Notes: generated by a model not told the origin, from the sequence alone. Shown: positions 1-7,494, numbered from the stretch's first letter. The stretch: DNA of 9,512 nt from JBEIDK01 sp040383485 (GCA_040383485.1 JBEIDK010000129.1:1-9512); one strand, 5' to 3'. Translations and numbers: made by a program.

Positions 1-1914
1 GCCATAACTTTTACTCATAAAAAAATATGCTTTTGAATTGTCAGGAGAAATATCAATTGCCTTTTTAAAATAAATAATCGACTCTTCATATTTCTGCATT
101 GAGCCATAGCAACTGCCAATGTTTACCATTGCATCGCTAAACCTAGGGTTTAATGTAATGGCACGCTCATACATATTAATTGCCTTTTCATATTGGCCAG
201 TGTTGAAATATATTGCGGCCAAATTATTAATTGCAACAGCATCATTCGGATTGTTTTCTAATGTTATTAAATAATACTTCTCCGACTTTTTAAAATCTTT
301 TATTTTATAATATGCCACTCCTAGTTGTGTGTTAGCATCATTATAATTAGGATAAATTTTTAATGCAGCTTCTAATTCTTTGCAGCCCTCTAAAATAGCT
401 GAAGTATCTATAGGATTGCCACTTAGTTCATCTTCGTTTTTAATTAACTCATTTCCCAGATAGTAATGAGAACGCACGCTGTTCATAGAAATTGGTAAGT
501 CATGACGATACAATGTCAAATTATCCTTCCAGTTAGTATTACGTGCAATTGTTTTTACACTAAACAAAACTAAAATTACCAAGGTTATTGCCAACAATGG
601 TTTTGAATTAAAAGCTTCACTTGGCTTTAATATATTTTTATGCAAATCAATTTTTAATAATTTAATTAAAATAAAAGCAATTGCAAAACAAAAACCAAAT
701 GAAGAAAAATAAATAAAACGTTCTCCCATTGCAGCACCTATTGTTACTATCATATTACTAAAAAGTGAAACACCTATTAGATAAAATAATATTGAAAATC
801 CTAATATACTTTTATGCTCATATATATTCTCGTTTGTATTTAAATTTCCTTTGTGTGAGGTTGAGTTAAATCTGATTTTTGACATACCAAAAACTAAAAT
901 TCCAACATGAAATAGAACAGAAAGGAATGCGATTGGATTTAAAAAACTAACAATTGGAATTTGATTGTATGAATAATTATAAAGTAAGGGATGAGGTAAA
1001 AACAATAACTTTATATAATATGCCAATACTACAAATGCAGTTGCATATTTCTCTCCAACAGACTTTGATGCTATAAGTAAATTGTCAACTAGAGAAACGC
1101 TTTGAATGCCAACGGTAGATTTTAATACACTATGCCTAATGACTAAATAAACAATTGTAGGGATTAAAAAAACCAGTGTTATTGATATTATCTTCCCTAT
1201 ATTTTCTCGACTAAAAAACACCATAAAAAGTGGAGCAAATGCTAACATTAATATACCGGATTCCTTGCTAAATAGTGCAATTGTGTAAAATAAAATTGAG
1301 AGTAGTATTTGACTATTTTTTTTAGTTTCTAAGTAATCAAAGATGTATTTTATAGATAACAATACAAATAGAAAACACATTATTTCATCTCTACTTTTTA
1401 TGTTTGCAACTACCTCGGTATGTATGGGATGTGCAATAAAAATTAAGGTTGTAATAAGGGGTAAAATAACATTATAGCCTTTTAAAATTTTAACTAAAAG
1501 CTTAAACATAACAACACCTGTAAGCATATATAATACAACATTTATAAAATGATAAACAGATGGTTTATCTGGAAAAATTTGCCATTCTATTGCATACATC
1601 ATTAAGGTAAATGGACGATAAAGGCCATCGTTAACATTTAGATAGCCATACCTATAAGATGAGTTGAATATTAATGGAATTGATTTGGTACCATTTTTTA
1701 CAATATTATTTTCTTTTATAACAGAAAAATCATCGAGGGCATAGCCATTTCCAATTGAATTTGAATAAATAAGCAAGGCCAAGGCAGCAATAAGTAAAGA
1801 ATAAAAGAGTTGTATTTTTTTATTGCTTTTATCTAATTCTAGTTTATGTTTTAAAGATGATTTTGTTGGCTCCTTAAGAGTGTCTTTGTCGCTTCTTTTC
1901 TGATGTTTACTCAT
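1..1914 (-). CDS. TMTC-like multi-spanning membrane protein with C-terminal TPR repeats (partial, 3' end outside window)
   Basis: This is an open frame of 638 codons from ATG at 1914 to the window edge; the C-terminus is missing. After a charged, lysine-rich N-terminus comes a first membrane segment (about residues 34-52), then the loop motif ALDDF with D61 and D62, then YRP (99-101). HPIHTEVVANIKSRDE follows at 162-177, and many hydrophobic segments run to about residue 465. A WKDNLTLYRHD-type linker leads to TPRs: full 34-residue repeats at 522-555, 556-589 and 590-623, and a fourth starting at 624. This order (acidic first loop, HPIHxE...RDE, TPR tail) is that of TMTC-like GT-C proteins; the animal members transfer mannose from a lipid-linked donor to proteins. 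A glycosyltransferase role here is inferred from family resemblance, and many bacterial relatives are annotated only as TPR proteins. It lies 76 bases after the hydrolase gene on the same strand and has its own candidate promoter. Confidence 0.8.
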   Translation of the reverse strand, partial: MSKHQKRSDKDTLKEPTKSSLKHKLELDKSNKKIQLFYSLLIAALALLIYSNSIGNGYALDDFSVIKENNIVKNGTKSIPLIFNSSYRYGYLNVNDGLYRPFTLMMYAIEWQIFPDKPSVYHFINVVLYMLTGVVMFKLLVKILKGYNVILPLITTLIFIAHPIHTEVVANIKSRDEIMCFLFVLLSIKYIFDYLETKKNSQILLSILFYTIALFSKESGILMLAFAPLFMVFFSRENIGKIISITLVFLIPTIVYLVIRHSVLKSTVGIQSVSLVDNLLIASKSVGEKYATAFVVLAYYIKLLFLPHPLLYNYSYNQIPIVSFLNPIAFLSVLFHVGILVFGMSKIRFNSTSHKGNLNTNENIYEHKSILGFSILFYLIGVSLFSNMIVTIGAAMGERFIYFSSFGFCFAIAFILIKLLKIDLHKNILKPSEAFNSKPLLAITLVILVLFSVKTIARNTNWKDNLTLYRHDLPISMNSVRSHYYLGNELIKNEDELSGNPIDTSAILEGCKELEAALKIYPNYNDANTQLGVAYYKIKDFKKSEKYYLITLENNPNDAVAINNLAAIYFNTGQYEKAINMYERAITLNPRFSDAMVNIGSCYGSMQKYEESIIYFKKAIDISPDNSKAYFFMSKSYG

Positions 1915-1940
1915 TCTTTAAATACTTTCAGTTATTAATA

Positions 1941-1948
1941 CAAACCTA
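1941..1948 (-). promoter_or_regulatory. Candidate -7 promoter element for the TMTC-like gene
   Basis: On the minus strand this reads TAGGTTTG, an exact match to the Bacteroidota -7 consensus TAnnTTTG. It would start transcription about 20 bases before the ATG at 1914. At the expected 19-base distance upstream the sequence is GGTT rather than TTTG, so the -33 element is poor. The T-rich stretch between the two is compatible with a spacer but proves nothing. Confidence 0.4.
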
Positions 1949-1990
1949 ATAAAATAAAAAAACTCTGAACCTAAAAATTAGGGATAAACA

Positions 1991-2779
1991 TTATTTTAAA
2001 ATAAAATTGAGAACCGTTTCATAAAATACTCTAGGCTGCTCAGCTTGTACCCAATGACCAGCATTTTCAATTGTTTTTACTATAGCCGTTGGATAATAAG
2101 TTCTGATTAATCGCTTATCATCATCTGTAATATAGTCTGACTTTTCACCGCTAATAAAAAGTACTTTCATCTTTCCTGATAATGCAGAATTCACTTGTGG
2201 ACTTTCAACCCCAATCATTTCAATATTATTTATAATTGAGTCGAGATTAAAACGCCATGCAAGTTTTTTACCTTCATTTCCTGAGGCATCTTTCCAATAA
2301 ATATTTTTAAGCAAAAATTGAGTTGTAGATACTTCATTCAGCTGAGGAGTTAAAATTTCTTCGGCTTGTTTTCTAGTTTCTATACTATTAAAGTCAATGC
2401 TTTGCAAAGCTTTTAAAACATTTTGATGATGCGGTTTGTAATACCTCGGGGAAATATCTACCACAATCATGTTTTCAATTCTATTAGCATTTAAAGCAGC
2501 AAACTGCATTAATACTTTACCACCCATTGAATGACCAATTATTGAAGCTTTTTCAATATTATTATCATCTAATAGCTCCAACAAATCATTACTCATTACC
2601 TCATAATTAAATTCTGTTGAGTGTGGTGATAGCCCATGATTGCGCTGGTCAACAATATATACTTCAAAAGTACGAGAAAATTCTTTTGCTAAAGAGTTCC
2701 AGTTATCAGCACTTCCAAACAAGCCATGCAATATAATTAACGGCTTTCCTTGGCCTATTTTTCTATAGTGAAGTTTCAT
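1991..2779 (-). CDS. Alpha/beta-fold hydrolase, YbfF/ABHD11-like esterase
   Basis: This 262-residue protein is a complete, single-domain alpha/beta hydrolase without signal peptide or membrane segment, so it is probably cytoplasmic. HGLFGSADNW (18-27) supplies the oxyanion-hole loop. VDQRNHGLSP (43-52) is a family hallmark. GHSMGG (82-87) is the nucleophile elbow with Ser84. The general acid is Asp215 in GEKSDY, or alternatively Asp108 in VVDISP. GHW (241-243) gives the catalytic His242. Motifs and length match the E. coli YbfF and mitochondrial ABHD11 esterases, which cleave acyl esters or thioesters; the true substrate cannot be read from the sequence. The start lies 38 bases after the gldG stop, so the gene is probably co-transcribed with it. 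No Shine-Dalgarno is visible; the bases before the ATG are A/T-rich. Confidence 0.9.
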   Translation of the reverse strand: MKLHYRKIGQGKPLIILHGLFGSADNWNSLAKEFSRTFEVYIVDQRNHGLSPHSTEFNYEVMSNDLLELLDDNNIEKASIIGHSMGGKVLMQFAALNANRIENMIVVDISPRYYKPHHQNVLKALQSIDFNSIETRKQAEEILTPQLNEVSTTQFLLKNIYWKDASGNEGKKLAWRFNLDSIINNIEMIGVESPQVNSALSGKMKVLFISGEKSDYITDDDKRLIRTYYPTAIVKTIENAGHWVQAEQPRVFYETVLNFILK

Positions 2780-2817
2780 TTTTATAAAATAGAATGGTCT
2801 TTTGTAAACATACTACT

Positions 2818-4509
2818 CTAATTCCATCTTTTTTTTCTTACCAAAAATTGAAGTAGCCCAATAATTATAACTAATATAATTGGTAATGAAACATTGGCAA
2901 TTTGTATATTAGTTTTCCTATTTTCTATTTCTTTTTTATCTAACAATCTCAACTTTAGTTCACGCGAACGTACCGAAATTAGACCACTATTATCAAGAAG
3001 ATAGTTCATACAATTGAGTAAAAAGTTTTTGTTTCCAAAAGTCTGGCCACTAAAGCGGTCATAGCCCAAGGGATATACATTTTGAGTGTTTTTTTGAACT
3101 TGATTTTTACAAACATCACCATCTGCAACTACTATCATTTTAGTTTCAACACTTTTTTCTCTAAAATCAATAGCGCTATCATGTGCAATAGCTGGAGGTA
3201 TTCTGTTTTTATATAAACTTTCAAAATTACCTTCAAGTAAAACAGCAAGTGGCAAGAAACTTTTGCTGTATTGTTTTTCTTCCGGTTCTTTTTGTAAAAC
3301 TTCAAGTGAAATTCTCACCGGAGAGTTAAGGGTTCTGCTATATTTACTAGAAGTTAATAAAATTGTTTTCCTAACATTTGTTGCTTTAACAGTGTCAAGT
3401 GTACTTACAAAATCAAGCTTCACTGCATTTAGGTTGTTTACAATAGGGTGCTTTGATATAGGAAATGATAATGGAAAAAAATACCAAGGTAATAATGAAC
3501 GTTGATTTTGATTACCTACTGCACCTGTAATCATTGGAATTGGCGCAGCTTGAACGTCCATAACTAAGTTTGAGTTCAAACGTACACCATATTTAAATAG
3601 TTGGTCTTCTAAGTTTAATTCGTTTGGTATTCCAAAAATTACTGGCTTGTCCTTTAAACTATCCATATCGGCATTAATAGGGTCAATTAACCACAACACT
3701 TTACCTCCGTGCATAATAAATTGGTCAATAACAAATTTGTCTTTTTCTGAAAAAAGACTGTCTGGTTGGGCAATAATTAATGCGTCTTTATTTTCAAGGC
3801 CTTTAAAATTCTCATTTATCTTGTTTAATGTTACTTCATAATATTCTTCAAGACTCACAATAAAATCCCTGATCCAAATTTCTGTTAGTTCTCCATGACC
3901 AGCTAAAATTGCCACCTTAGGTTTTTTACTCACGCACAACTTTCGAATGGCATTTGAAATTTCGTATTCTAAACCCTGAATTGAACTATTTATATTTACC
4001 TCTTGAGAGTATCCTAGTTGAGACTTTAATAGTTGCACCGGCGTTTCTCTTTCTTGATATGTTATTATCGCTCCTGGAAATAGTACTTTTTGCGTGGTAA
4101 CATCTTTGTCGTTTTGAGAAAGTGTTGTTGCTTGTAATCCTTTTTTAGCTAATAAATTATATACTTCATAACGTTCATTTTTGTCGGTTGACTCTGAGGG
4201 ATTTACAAACTCGTATTGCACATTGTCGCCTGCATAAACTCTGAATTCATCAAGCATTTCTCTAGTTTCTGTTCGCAAACGTTTATAGTTAGCATCTAAG
4301 TCTTCGCCTTCTAGGTAAATTTTAAAGTATGCAACATCATTTAAACCTTTTAACAACTCAATAGTAGCATCAGAAAGTGTGTAGCGATTTTCGGAGGTAA
4401 GGTCTAGTCTCTTAAATAAAAATGAACCAGAAAAGTTGATTAAAACAATAATTACTATTGAAGCTACTAATGCGAAAATGGATTGCCTTTTGAGCGTACG
4501 TTTGGACAT
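2818..4509 (-). CDS. gldG: GldG, gliding-motility-associated ABC transporter auxiliary/substrate-binding protein
   Basis: GldG is a membrane-anchored component of the GldA/GldF/GldG ABC transporter, described in gliding Bacteroidota such as Flavobacterium; its cargo is unknown. The 563 residues match the family's usual length. A short basic N-terminus precedes a membrane helix at about 11-31, followed by the LTSENRYTLSDAT block (37-49) typical of GldG. A large extracytoplasmic region holds VAILAGHGE (199-207), VLWLIDP (271-277) and the C-terminal signature YDRFSGQTFGNKNFLLNCMN (483-502). A second helix at about 540-557 ends in the positively charged RKKRWN. Both termini therefore appear cytoplasmic. 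The gene starts 15 bases after the stop of the small lipoprotein gene, without a Shine-Dalgarno. gldF, commonly the upstream partner, is not adjacent. The gene does not prove gliding, since homologues may occur in non-gliding species. Confidence 0.93.
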   Translation of the reverse strand: MSKRTLKRQSIFALVASIVIIVLINFSGSFLFKRLDLTSENRYTLSDATIELLKGLNDVAYFKIYLEGEDLDANYKRLRTETREMLDEFRVYAGDNVQYEFVNPSESTDKNERYEVYNLLAKKGLQATTLSQNDKDVTTQKVLFPGAIITYQERETPVQLLKSQLGYSQEVNINSSIQGLEYEISNAIRKLCVSKKPKVAILAGHGELTEIWIRDFIVSLEEYYEVTLNKINENFKGLENKDALIIAQPDSLFSEKDKFVIDQFIMHGGKVLWLIDPINADMDSLKDKPVIFGIPNELNLEDQLFKYGVRLNSNLVMDVQAAPIPMITGAVGNQNQRSLLPWYFFPLSFPISKHPIVNNLNAVKLDFVSTLDTVKATNVRKTILLTSSKYSRTLNSPVRISLEVLQKEPEEKQYSKSFLPLAVLLEGNFESLYKNRIPPAIAHDSAIDFREKSVETKMIVVADGDVCKNQVQKNTQNVYPLGYDRFSGQTFGNKNFLLNCMNYLLDNSGLISVRSRELKLRLLDKKEIENRKTNIQIANVSLPIILVIIIGLLQFLVRKKRWN

Positions 4510-4524
4510 AAAACTATTAAAGTA

Positions 4525-4815
4525 CTAAGGTACTGCAGTGATAGGACATTCTTCTGCATTATCAATTTTTTCCCAACGCATTTCTTGATTAATCAAATTA
4601 CCTTGATGATATGAAGTTGGAGAATCAAGATATTGAAAAAAACGCTTTTTATCCATTGGCCCTAGGTAAATGTAAGGCTCAACTAGGCTATATCTAAATT
4701 TACCACTAACACAACCAATTTCTCTTAGTTCACGTCTTTTACCACATGATGCAAAAAAAATAATAGTTGAAAATAATAATATTGTTAATGACTGAATAGA
4801 AAATAAATGTTTCAT
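4525..4815 (-). CDS. Small lipoprotein of unknown function, first gene of the gldG unit
   Basis: This 96-residue protein has a typical lipoprotein signal: lysine at position 2, a hydrophobic stretch at about 9-22, and the lipobox-like FASC with lipidated Cys24, followed by GKRRE. The mature part (about 72 residues) has no motif I recognise. It has two further cysteines (Cys35 and Cys90) that could form a disulfide, and aromatic patches around RYSLVEPYIYLG and RFFQYL. The start at 4815 is chosen over an in-frame ATG at 4977. It gives the signal peptide at the N-terminus and lies just below a good promoter, while the longer form would run antisense through the TPP riboswitch. The gene is 15 bases before gldG and probably leads its operon. 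A role linked to GldG is possible but rests only on position. Confidence 0.75.
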   Translation of the reverse strand: MKHLFSIQSLTILLFSTIIFFASCGKRRELREIGCVSGKFRYSLVEPYIYLGPMDKKRFFQYLDSPTSYHQGNLINQEMRWEKIDNAEECPITAVP

Positions 4816-4833
4816 GAATAATATTGTTATTGA

Positions 4834-4864
4834 CAAAAATATAAATATATATTTGACCCACAAA
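4834..4864 (-). promoter_or_regulatory. Bacteroidota-type promoter for the lipoprotein-gldG unit
   Basis: On the minus strand TTTG (4861-4864) and TATTTTTG (4834-4841) are separated by exactly 19 bases. This fits the Bacteroidota primary-sigma consensus TTTG, 19-base spacer, TAnnTTTG. Transcription would begin near 4829, leaving a leader of roughly 14 bases before the ATG at 4815. The upstream element coincides with the expected start point of the divergent receptor transcript. Confidence 0.6.
4848..4855 (+). promoter_or_regulatory. Candidate -7 promoter element for the riboswitch-receptor transcript
   Basis: The plus strand reads TATATTTG, an exact TAnnTTTG match. Transcription would start near 4861, about ten bases before the first conserved riboswitch base. 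Upstream TTG triplets at 4824-4826 and 4830-4832 give spacers of 21 and 15 bases, neither ideal, so the -33 element is uncertain. The site lies inside the spacer of the opposite-strand promoter. Confidence 0.45.
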
Positions 4865-4871
4865 TAAAAAA

Positions 4872-4940
4872 GGGGTGCTTTGAATTTCAAGGCTGAGATT
4901 ATACCCATTGAACCTGATACGGATAATGCCGTCGTAGGAA
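4872..4940 (+). ncRNA. TPP (thiamin pyrophosphate) riboswitch aptamer, THI element
   Basis: The conserved core is present in order. GGGGTGC (4872-4878) pairs with ACCC (4903-4906) as P2. A P3 hairpin spans 4878-4892. CTGAGA (4893-4898) is the pyrimidine-binding loop. P4 is formed by CCTGAT (from 4913) and TAGG (4935-4938). P5 is ACGG (4919-4922) with CCGT (4929-4932) around ATAATG. CGTAGGAA (4933-4940) closes the pyrophosphate-sensing arm. These match the textbook THI-box. A closing P1 helix is not evident, since the flanks are A-rich on both sides. The element lies in the leader of the receptor gene at 4989 and should reduce its expression when TPP is plentiful. Confidence 0.96.
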
Positions 4941-4958
4941 AAATGAACAGTTGTATTC

Positions 4959-4983
4959 TAAAAATTGCACCCCGCAATTTTTA
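4959..4983 (+). promoter_or_regulatory. Start-site hairpin, probable expression platform of the TPP riboswitch
   Basis: A perfect 10-bp inverted repeat is formed by TAAAAATTGC (4959-4968) and GCAATTTTTA (4974-4983), with loop ACCCC (4969-4973). It ends five bases before the receptor ATG. GCACCCC (4967-4973) is also the exact complement of GGGGTGC (4872-4878), the 5' strand of riboswitch P2, so the two pairings exclude each other. With TPP bound, P2 would form and this hairpin could cover the initiation region. Without TPP, GCACCCC could pair upstream and open it. No U-tract follows beyond the stem, so translational control is more likely than termination. The repeat and complementarity are seen; the mechanism is inferred. 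Confidence 0.6.
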
Positions 4984-4988
4984 ATTAA

Positions 4989-7487
4989 ATGAAAAACTTT
5001 TTCTTATCAACTACATTTCTATTAGTTATTTCTATTAGCGCATTTTCACAGAATAATTTTTGTGGTAGAGTAGTAACAAATAATTCAGGAAAAGAGGAGC
5101 CCTTAGAGTTTGCGACAATTAGGTTGATTGGCTACGAAAATATTGCCATGCCAACGAATGTAAATGGAGAATTTTGTTTTGAAAAAATTTTAAATAAAAA
5201 TTGTCAAATTGAAGTTGCTTGCCTTGGCTTTAATAAAAAAACCATAAGTATTCAACTGCCAATAAATGGGGTATTAAAAATACAATTAGAGCAAGGCACC
5301 TACGAAGCAAATGAAGTTATTATTTCTGCCACACGCGCATCAGAAAAGGATGCCGCAACTTACCAAATCATAAATAAAAAAGAATTAGAACAGCTTAACA
5401 TTGGCCAAGACTTACCATATATTTTTCAATATGCACCTTCGGTAGTAAATACATCTGATGCTGGAGCTGGCGTTGGCTATACTTCATTAAGAATAAGAGG
5501 TACTGATGGCACTAGAATCAATACAACCGTTAACGGAATTCCTGTTAATGATGCAGAAAGTCAAGGAACATTTTTTGTAAACTTCCCCGATTTAGCATCA
5601 TCAGCGCAAAGCATACAAATACAAAGAGGCGTTGGTACATCAAGTAATGGAAGCGGTGCATTTGGCGCCAGTATTAATATTCAAACGTTAGCCATGCGCG
5701 ACAGCGCCTATTCTGAGAGTAATAATACTTTCGGAAGTTTTAATACTTTAAAAAATAGTATATTATTCGGAACCGGATTGTTAAGCAATCATTTTACAGT
5801 TAATGGCAGACTTTCAAGAATAGTTTCTGACGGATTTATTGATAGGGCCAATAGTAATTTGCGCTCATTGTATTTAGATGCCTCATATTATGGTAAAAAA
5901 ATGAGTCTCCATTATGTTAACTTTTCAGGAACTGAAAAAACTTTTCAAGCTTGGAATGGAATACCTGAATCTAAATATAACTCGCAGCATACTACTCAAA
6001 ATTCTGACACAAATTTGACTAATCACTTTTATAATAACTTAGGATACCTATACCACACACCCCAAGACTCTGTAAACCTGTTTTCAAGCAATAACAGGAC
6101 CTACAATTACTTTACATATCCAAATCAAACCGACAACTATTCACAGTACAATCATCAGTTACACTTCACCTATAATTTAAATAATAATTTATTTTTTAAT
6201 TCTACGGTTCACTACACAAAAGGTGCAGGCTATTTCGAAGAATATAAAATAAATAGTCGTTTGTCGGATTACGGCATAAAACCTCTCATAATAAATTTTG
6301 ATACTATCAGCAGTACAACATTGATACGACAAAAATGGCTCGACAATAATTTTTATGGAACAACGTATGCCTTAAACTATAAAACGGGCAGATGGCAAAT
6401 GATTTTAGGCGGAGCATCAAATCAATATACCGGCAAACATTTTACAAAAATAGTTTGGGCTGAATACGCTGCAACTACTGATAATCAGATGCAATATAAT
6501 TATAACTCATCATTAAAAAATGACAATGCATTTTATTTTAAAAATATTTTTTCAATTCAAGAGTCATTTACAATTTATACCGACATTCAAATCAGAAATA
6601 TAAATTATGTATTCGATGGGTTTGACTTATTTCAAAAGCCTTCTCGACAAAATGTGAATTATAATTTTTTTAACCCTAAAGTTGGTTTGCATAAAATAAT
6701 TAATAAAGTTAGTTCATTCTATGCTTCATTTAGCATTGCCAATAGAGAGCCTACCAGAGAAGACTTTATTGCTTCGACCCCAAGTAGTAGGCCTCAGTCA
6801 GAACAGCTTCAAGACTTAGAAATAGGATATAAATTTAATAATTCGATATTAACACTTGAAGCTACTGCATTTTATATGAACTATAAAAATCAATTGGTAC
6901 TTACTGGAAAAGTAAATGATGTTGGTGCATATACAAGAATTAATACTCCTAAAAGCAACCGCACAGGCATTGAAGTAATTACAGAATATAAACTGAATGC
7001 AAAAACTAAACTTTTTGGGAATGCAACATTAAGCATGAATAAAATAAAAAACTTTGATGAATATATTTACGGATACTTTTCCAACAATGACTCCATTGCA
7101 GTTTATAAAACTACTTTTGAGAATACTGACATTGCATTCTCACCCAAGCTAATTGCTACCTGTGGCTTTCAAATTCAATTGTATAAAAATATAGCTTTAT
7201 TTTATGCTCATAAATTTGTTGATTCACAATTTCTTGACAATACAAGTAATAAATCAAAAATGCTACCTGCATATAATACAGGCGATGTTAAAATAATGTT
7301 TTCATCCGCACCAAAATGGTGTAAAAAAATAAATATTATGCTTGTTGCAAATAATATTTTTAATAAAATGTATGCTTCTAACGGATATACATATAGCAGT
7401 AAATTTAATGGTGCCTTAATTAAAGAGAACTTTGTTTATCCTCAAGCAGGAATGAATATTATGTTATGTTTAAACATAGGATTGTAA
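4989..7487 (+). CDS. TonB-dependent outer-membrane receptor, predicted thiamin (or thiamin-compound) importer
   Basis: This 832-residue receptor has a signal peptide (1-20, cleavage likely after SAFS, before QNN). A carboxypeptidase-like regulatory domain follows (about 24-105; GEFCFEKI and CLGFNKKTISIQL are its end strands), then EVIISATR (109-116) leading into the plug (about 117-233). The plug is recognised by SLRIRGTDGTRIN, VNGIPVNDAE and IQIQRGVGTSSNGSGAFGASIN. The remainder is the 22-stranded barrel type, rich in aromatic and asparagine residues. It would import substrate across the outer membrane using TonB-ExbBD energy. The TPP riboswitch in its leader predicts thiamin or a derivative as substrate, as for the thiamin-regulated receptors known in Bacteroidota. 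No inner-membrane transporter or thiamin enzyme follows, so it seems to act alone at this locus. The last residue is Leu rather than the usual aromatic. Confidence 0.93.
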   Translation: MKNFFLSTTFLLVISISAFSQNNFCGRVVTNNSGKEEPLEFATIRLIGYENIAMPTNVNGEFCFEKILNKNCQIEVACLGFNKKTISIQLPINGVLKIQLEQGTYEANEVIISATRASEKDAATYQIINKKELEQLNIGQDLPYIFQYAPSVVNTSDAGAGVGYTSLRIRGTDGTRINTTVNGIPVNDAESQGTFFVNFPDLASSAQSIQIQRGVGTSSNGSGAFGASINIQTLAMRDSAYSESNNTFGSFNTLKNSILFGTGLLSNHFTVNGRLSRIVSDGFIDRANSNLRSLYLDASYYGKKMSLHYVNFSGTEKTFQAWNGIPESKYNSQHTTQNSDTNLTNHFYNNLGYLYHTPQDSVNLFSSNNRTYNYFTYPNQTDNYSQYNHQLHFTYNLNNNLFFNSTVHYTKGAGYFEEYKINSRLSDYGIKPLIINFDTISSTTLIRQKWLDNNFYGTTYALNYKTGRWQMILGGASNQYTGKHFTKIVWAEYAATTDNQMQYNYNSSLKNDNAFYFKNIFSIQESFTIYTDIQIRNINYVFDGFDLFQKPSRQNVNYNFFNPKVGLHKIINKVSSFYASFSIANREPTREDFIASTPSSRPQSEQLQDLEIGYKFNNSILTLEATAFYMNYKNQLVLTGKVNDVGAYTRINTPKSNRTGIEVITEYKLNAKTKLFGNATLSMNKIKNFDEYIYGYFSNNDSIAVYKTTFENTDIAFSPKLIATCGFQIQLYKNIALFYAHKFVDSQFLDNTSNKSKMLPAYNTGDVKIMFSSAPKWCKKINIMLVANNIFNKMYASNGYTYSSKFNGALIKENFVYPQAGMNIMLCLNIGL

Positions 7488-7494
7488 GCTAGCT

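Noticed and set aside
1970..1982. Hairpin CCTAA/TTAGG after the hydrolase gene as an intrinsic terminator on the minus strand
   Set aside because: The stem is only five base pairs, and the T-run on the minus strand starts seven bases after it, so it does not fit the usual terminator form.
3263..3505. Plus-strand open frame of 80 codons inside gldG
   Set aside because: It is antisense to a well-supported gldG and shows no domain, signal or start context of its own.
3647..3841. Plus-strand open frame of 64 codons inside gldG
   Set aside because: It is an antisense shadow of gldG with no recognisable feature.
4816..4977. N-terminal extension of the small lipoprotein frame to an ATG at 4977 (150 residues in total)
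   Set aside because: The extension is the antisense of the riboswitch and start-site hairpin, lies upstream of a good promoter, and would bury the signal peptide in the middle of the protein.
4959..4983. The start-site hairpin as a transcription terminator
   Set aside because: The stem has only two G-C pairs and is not followed by a U-run; its closeness to the ATG favours an effect on translation.
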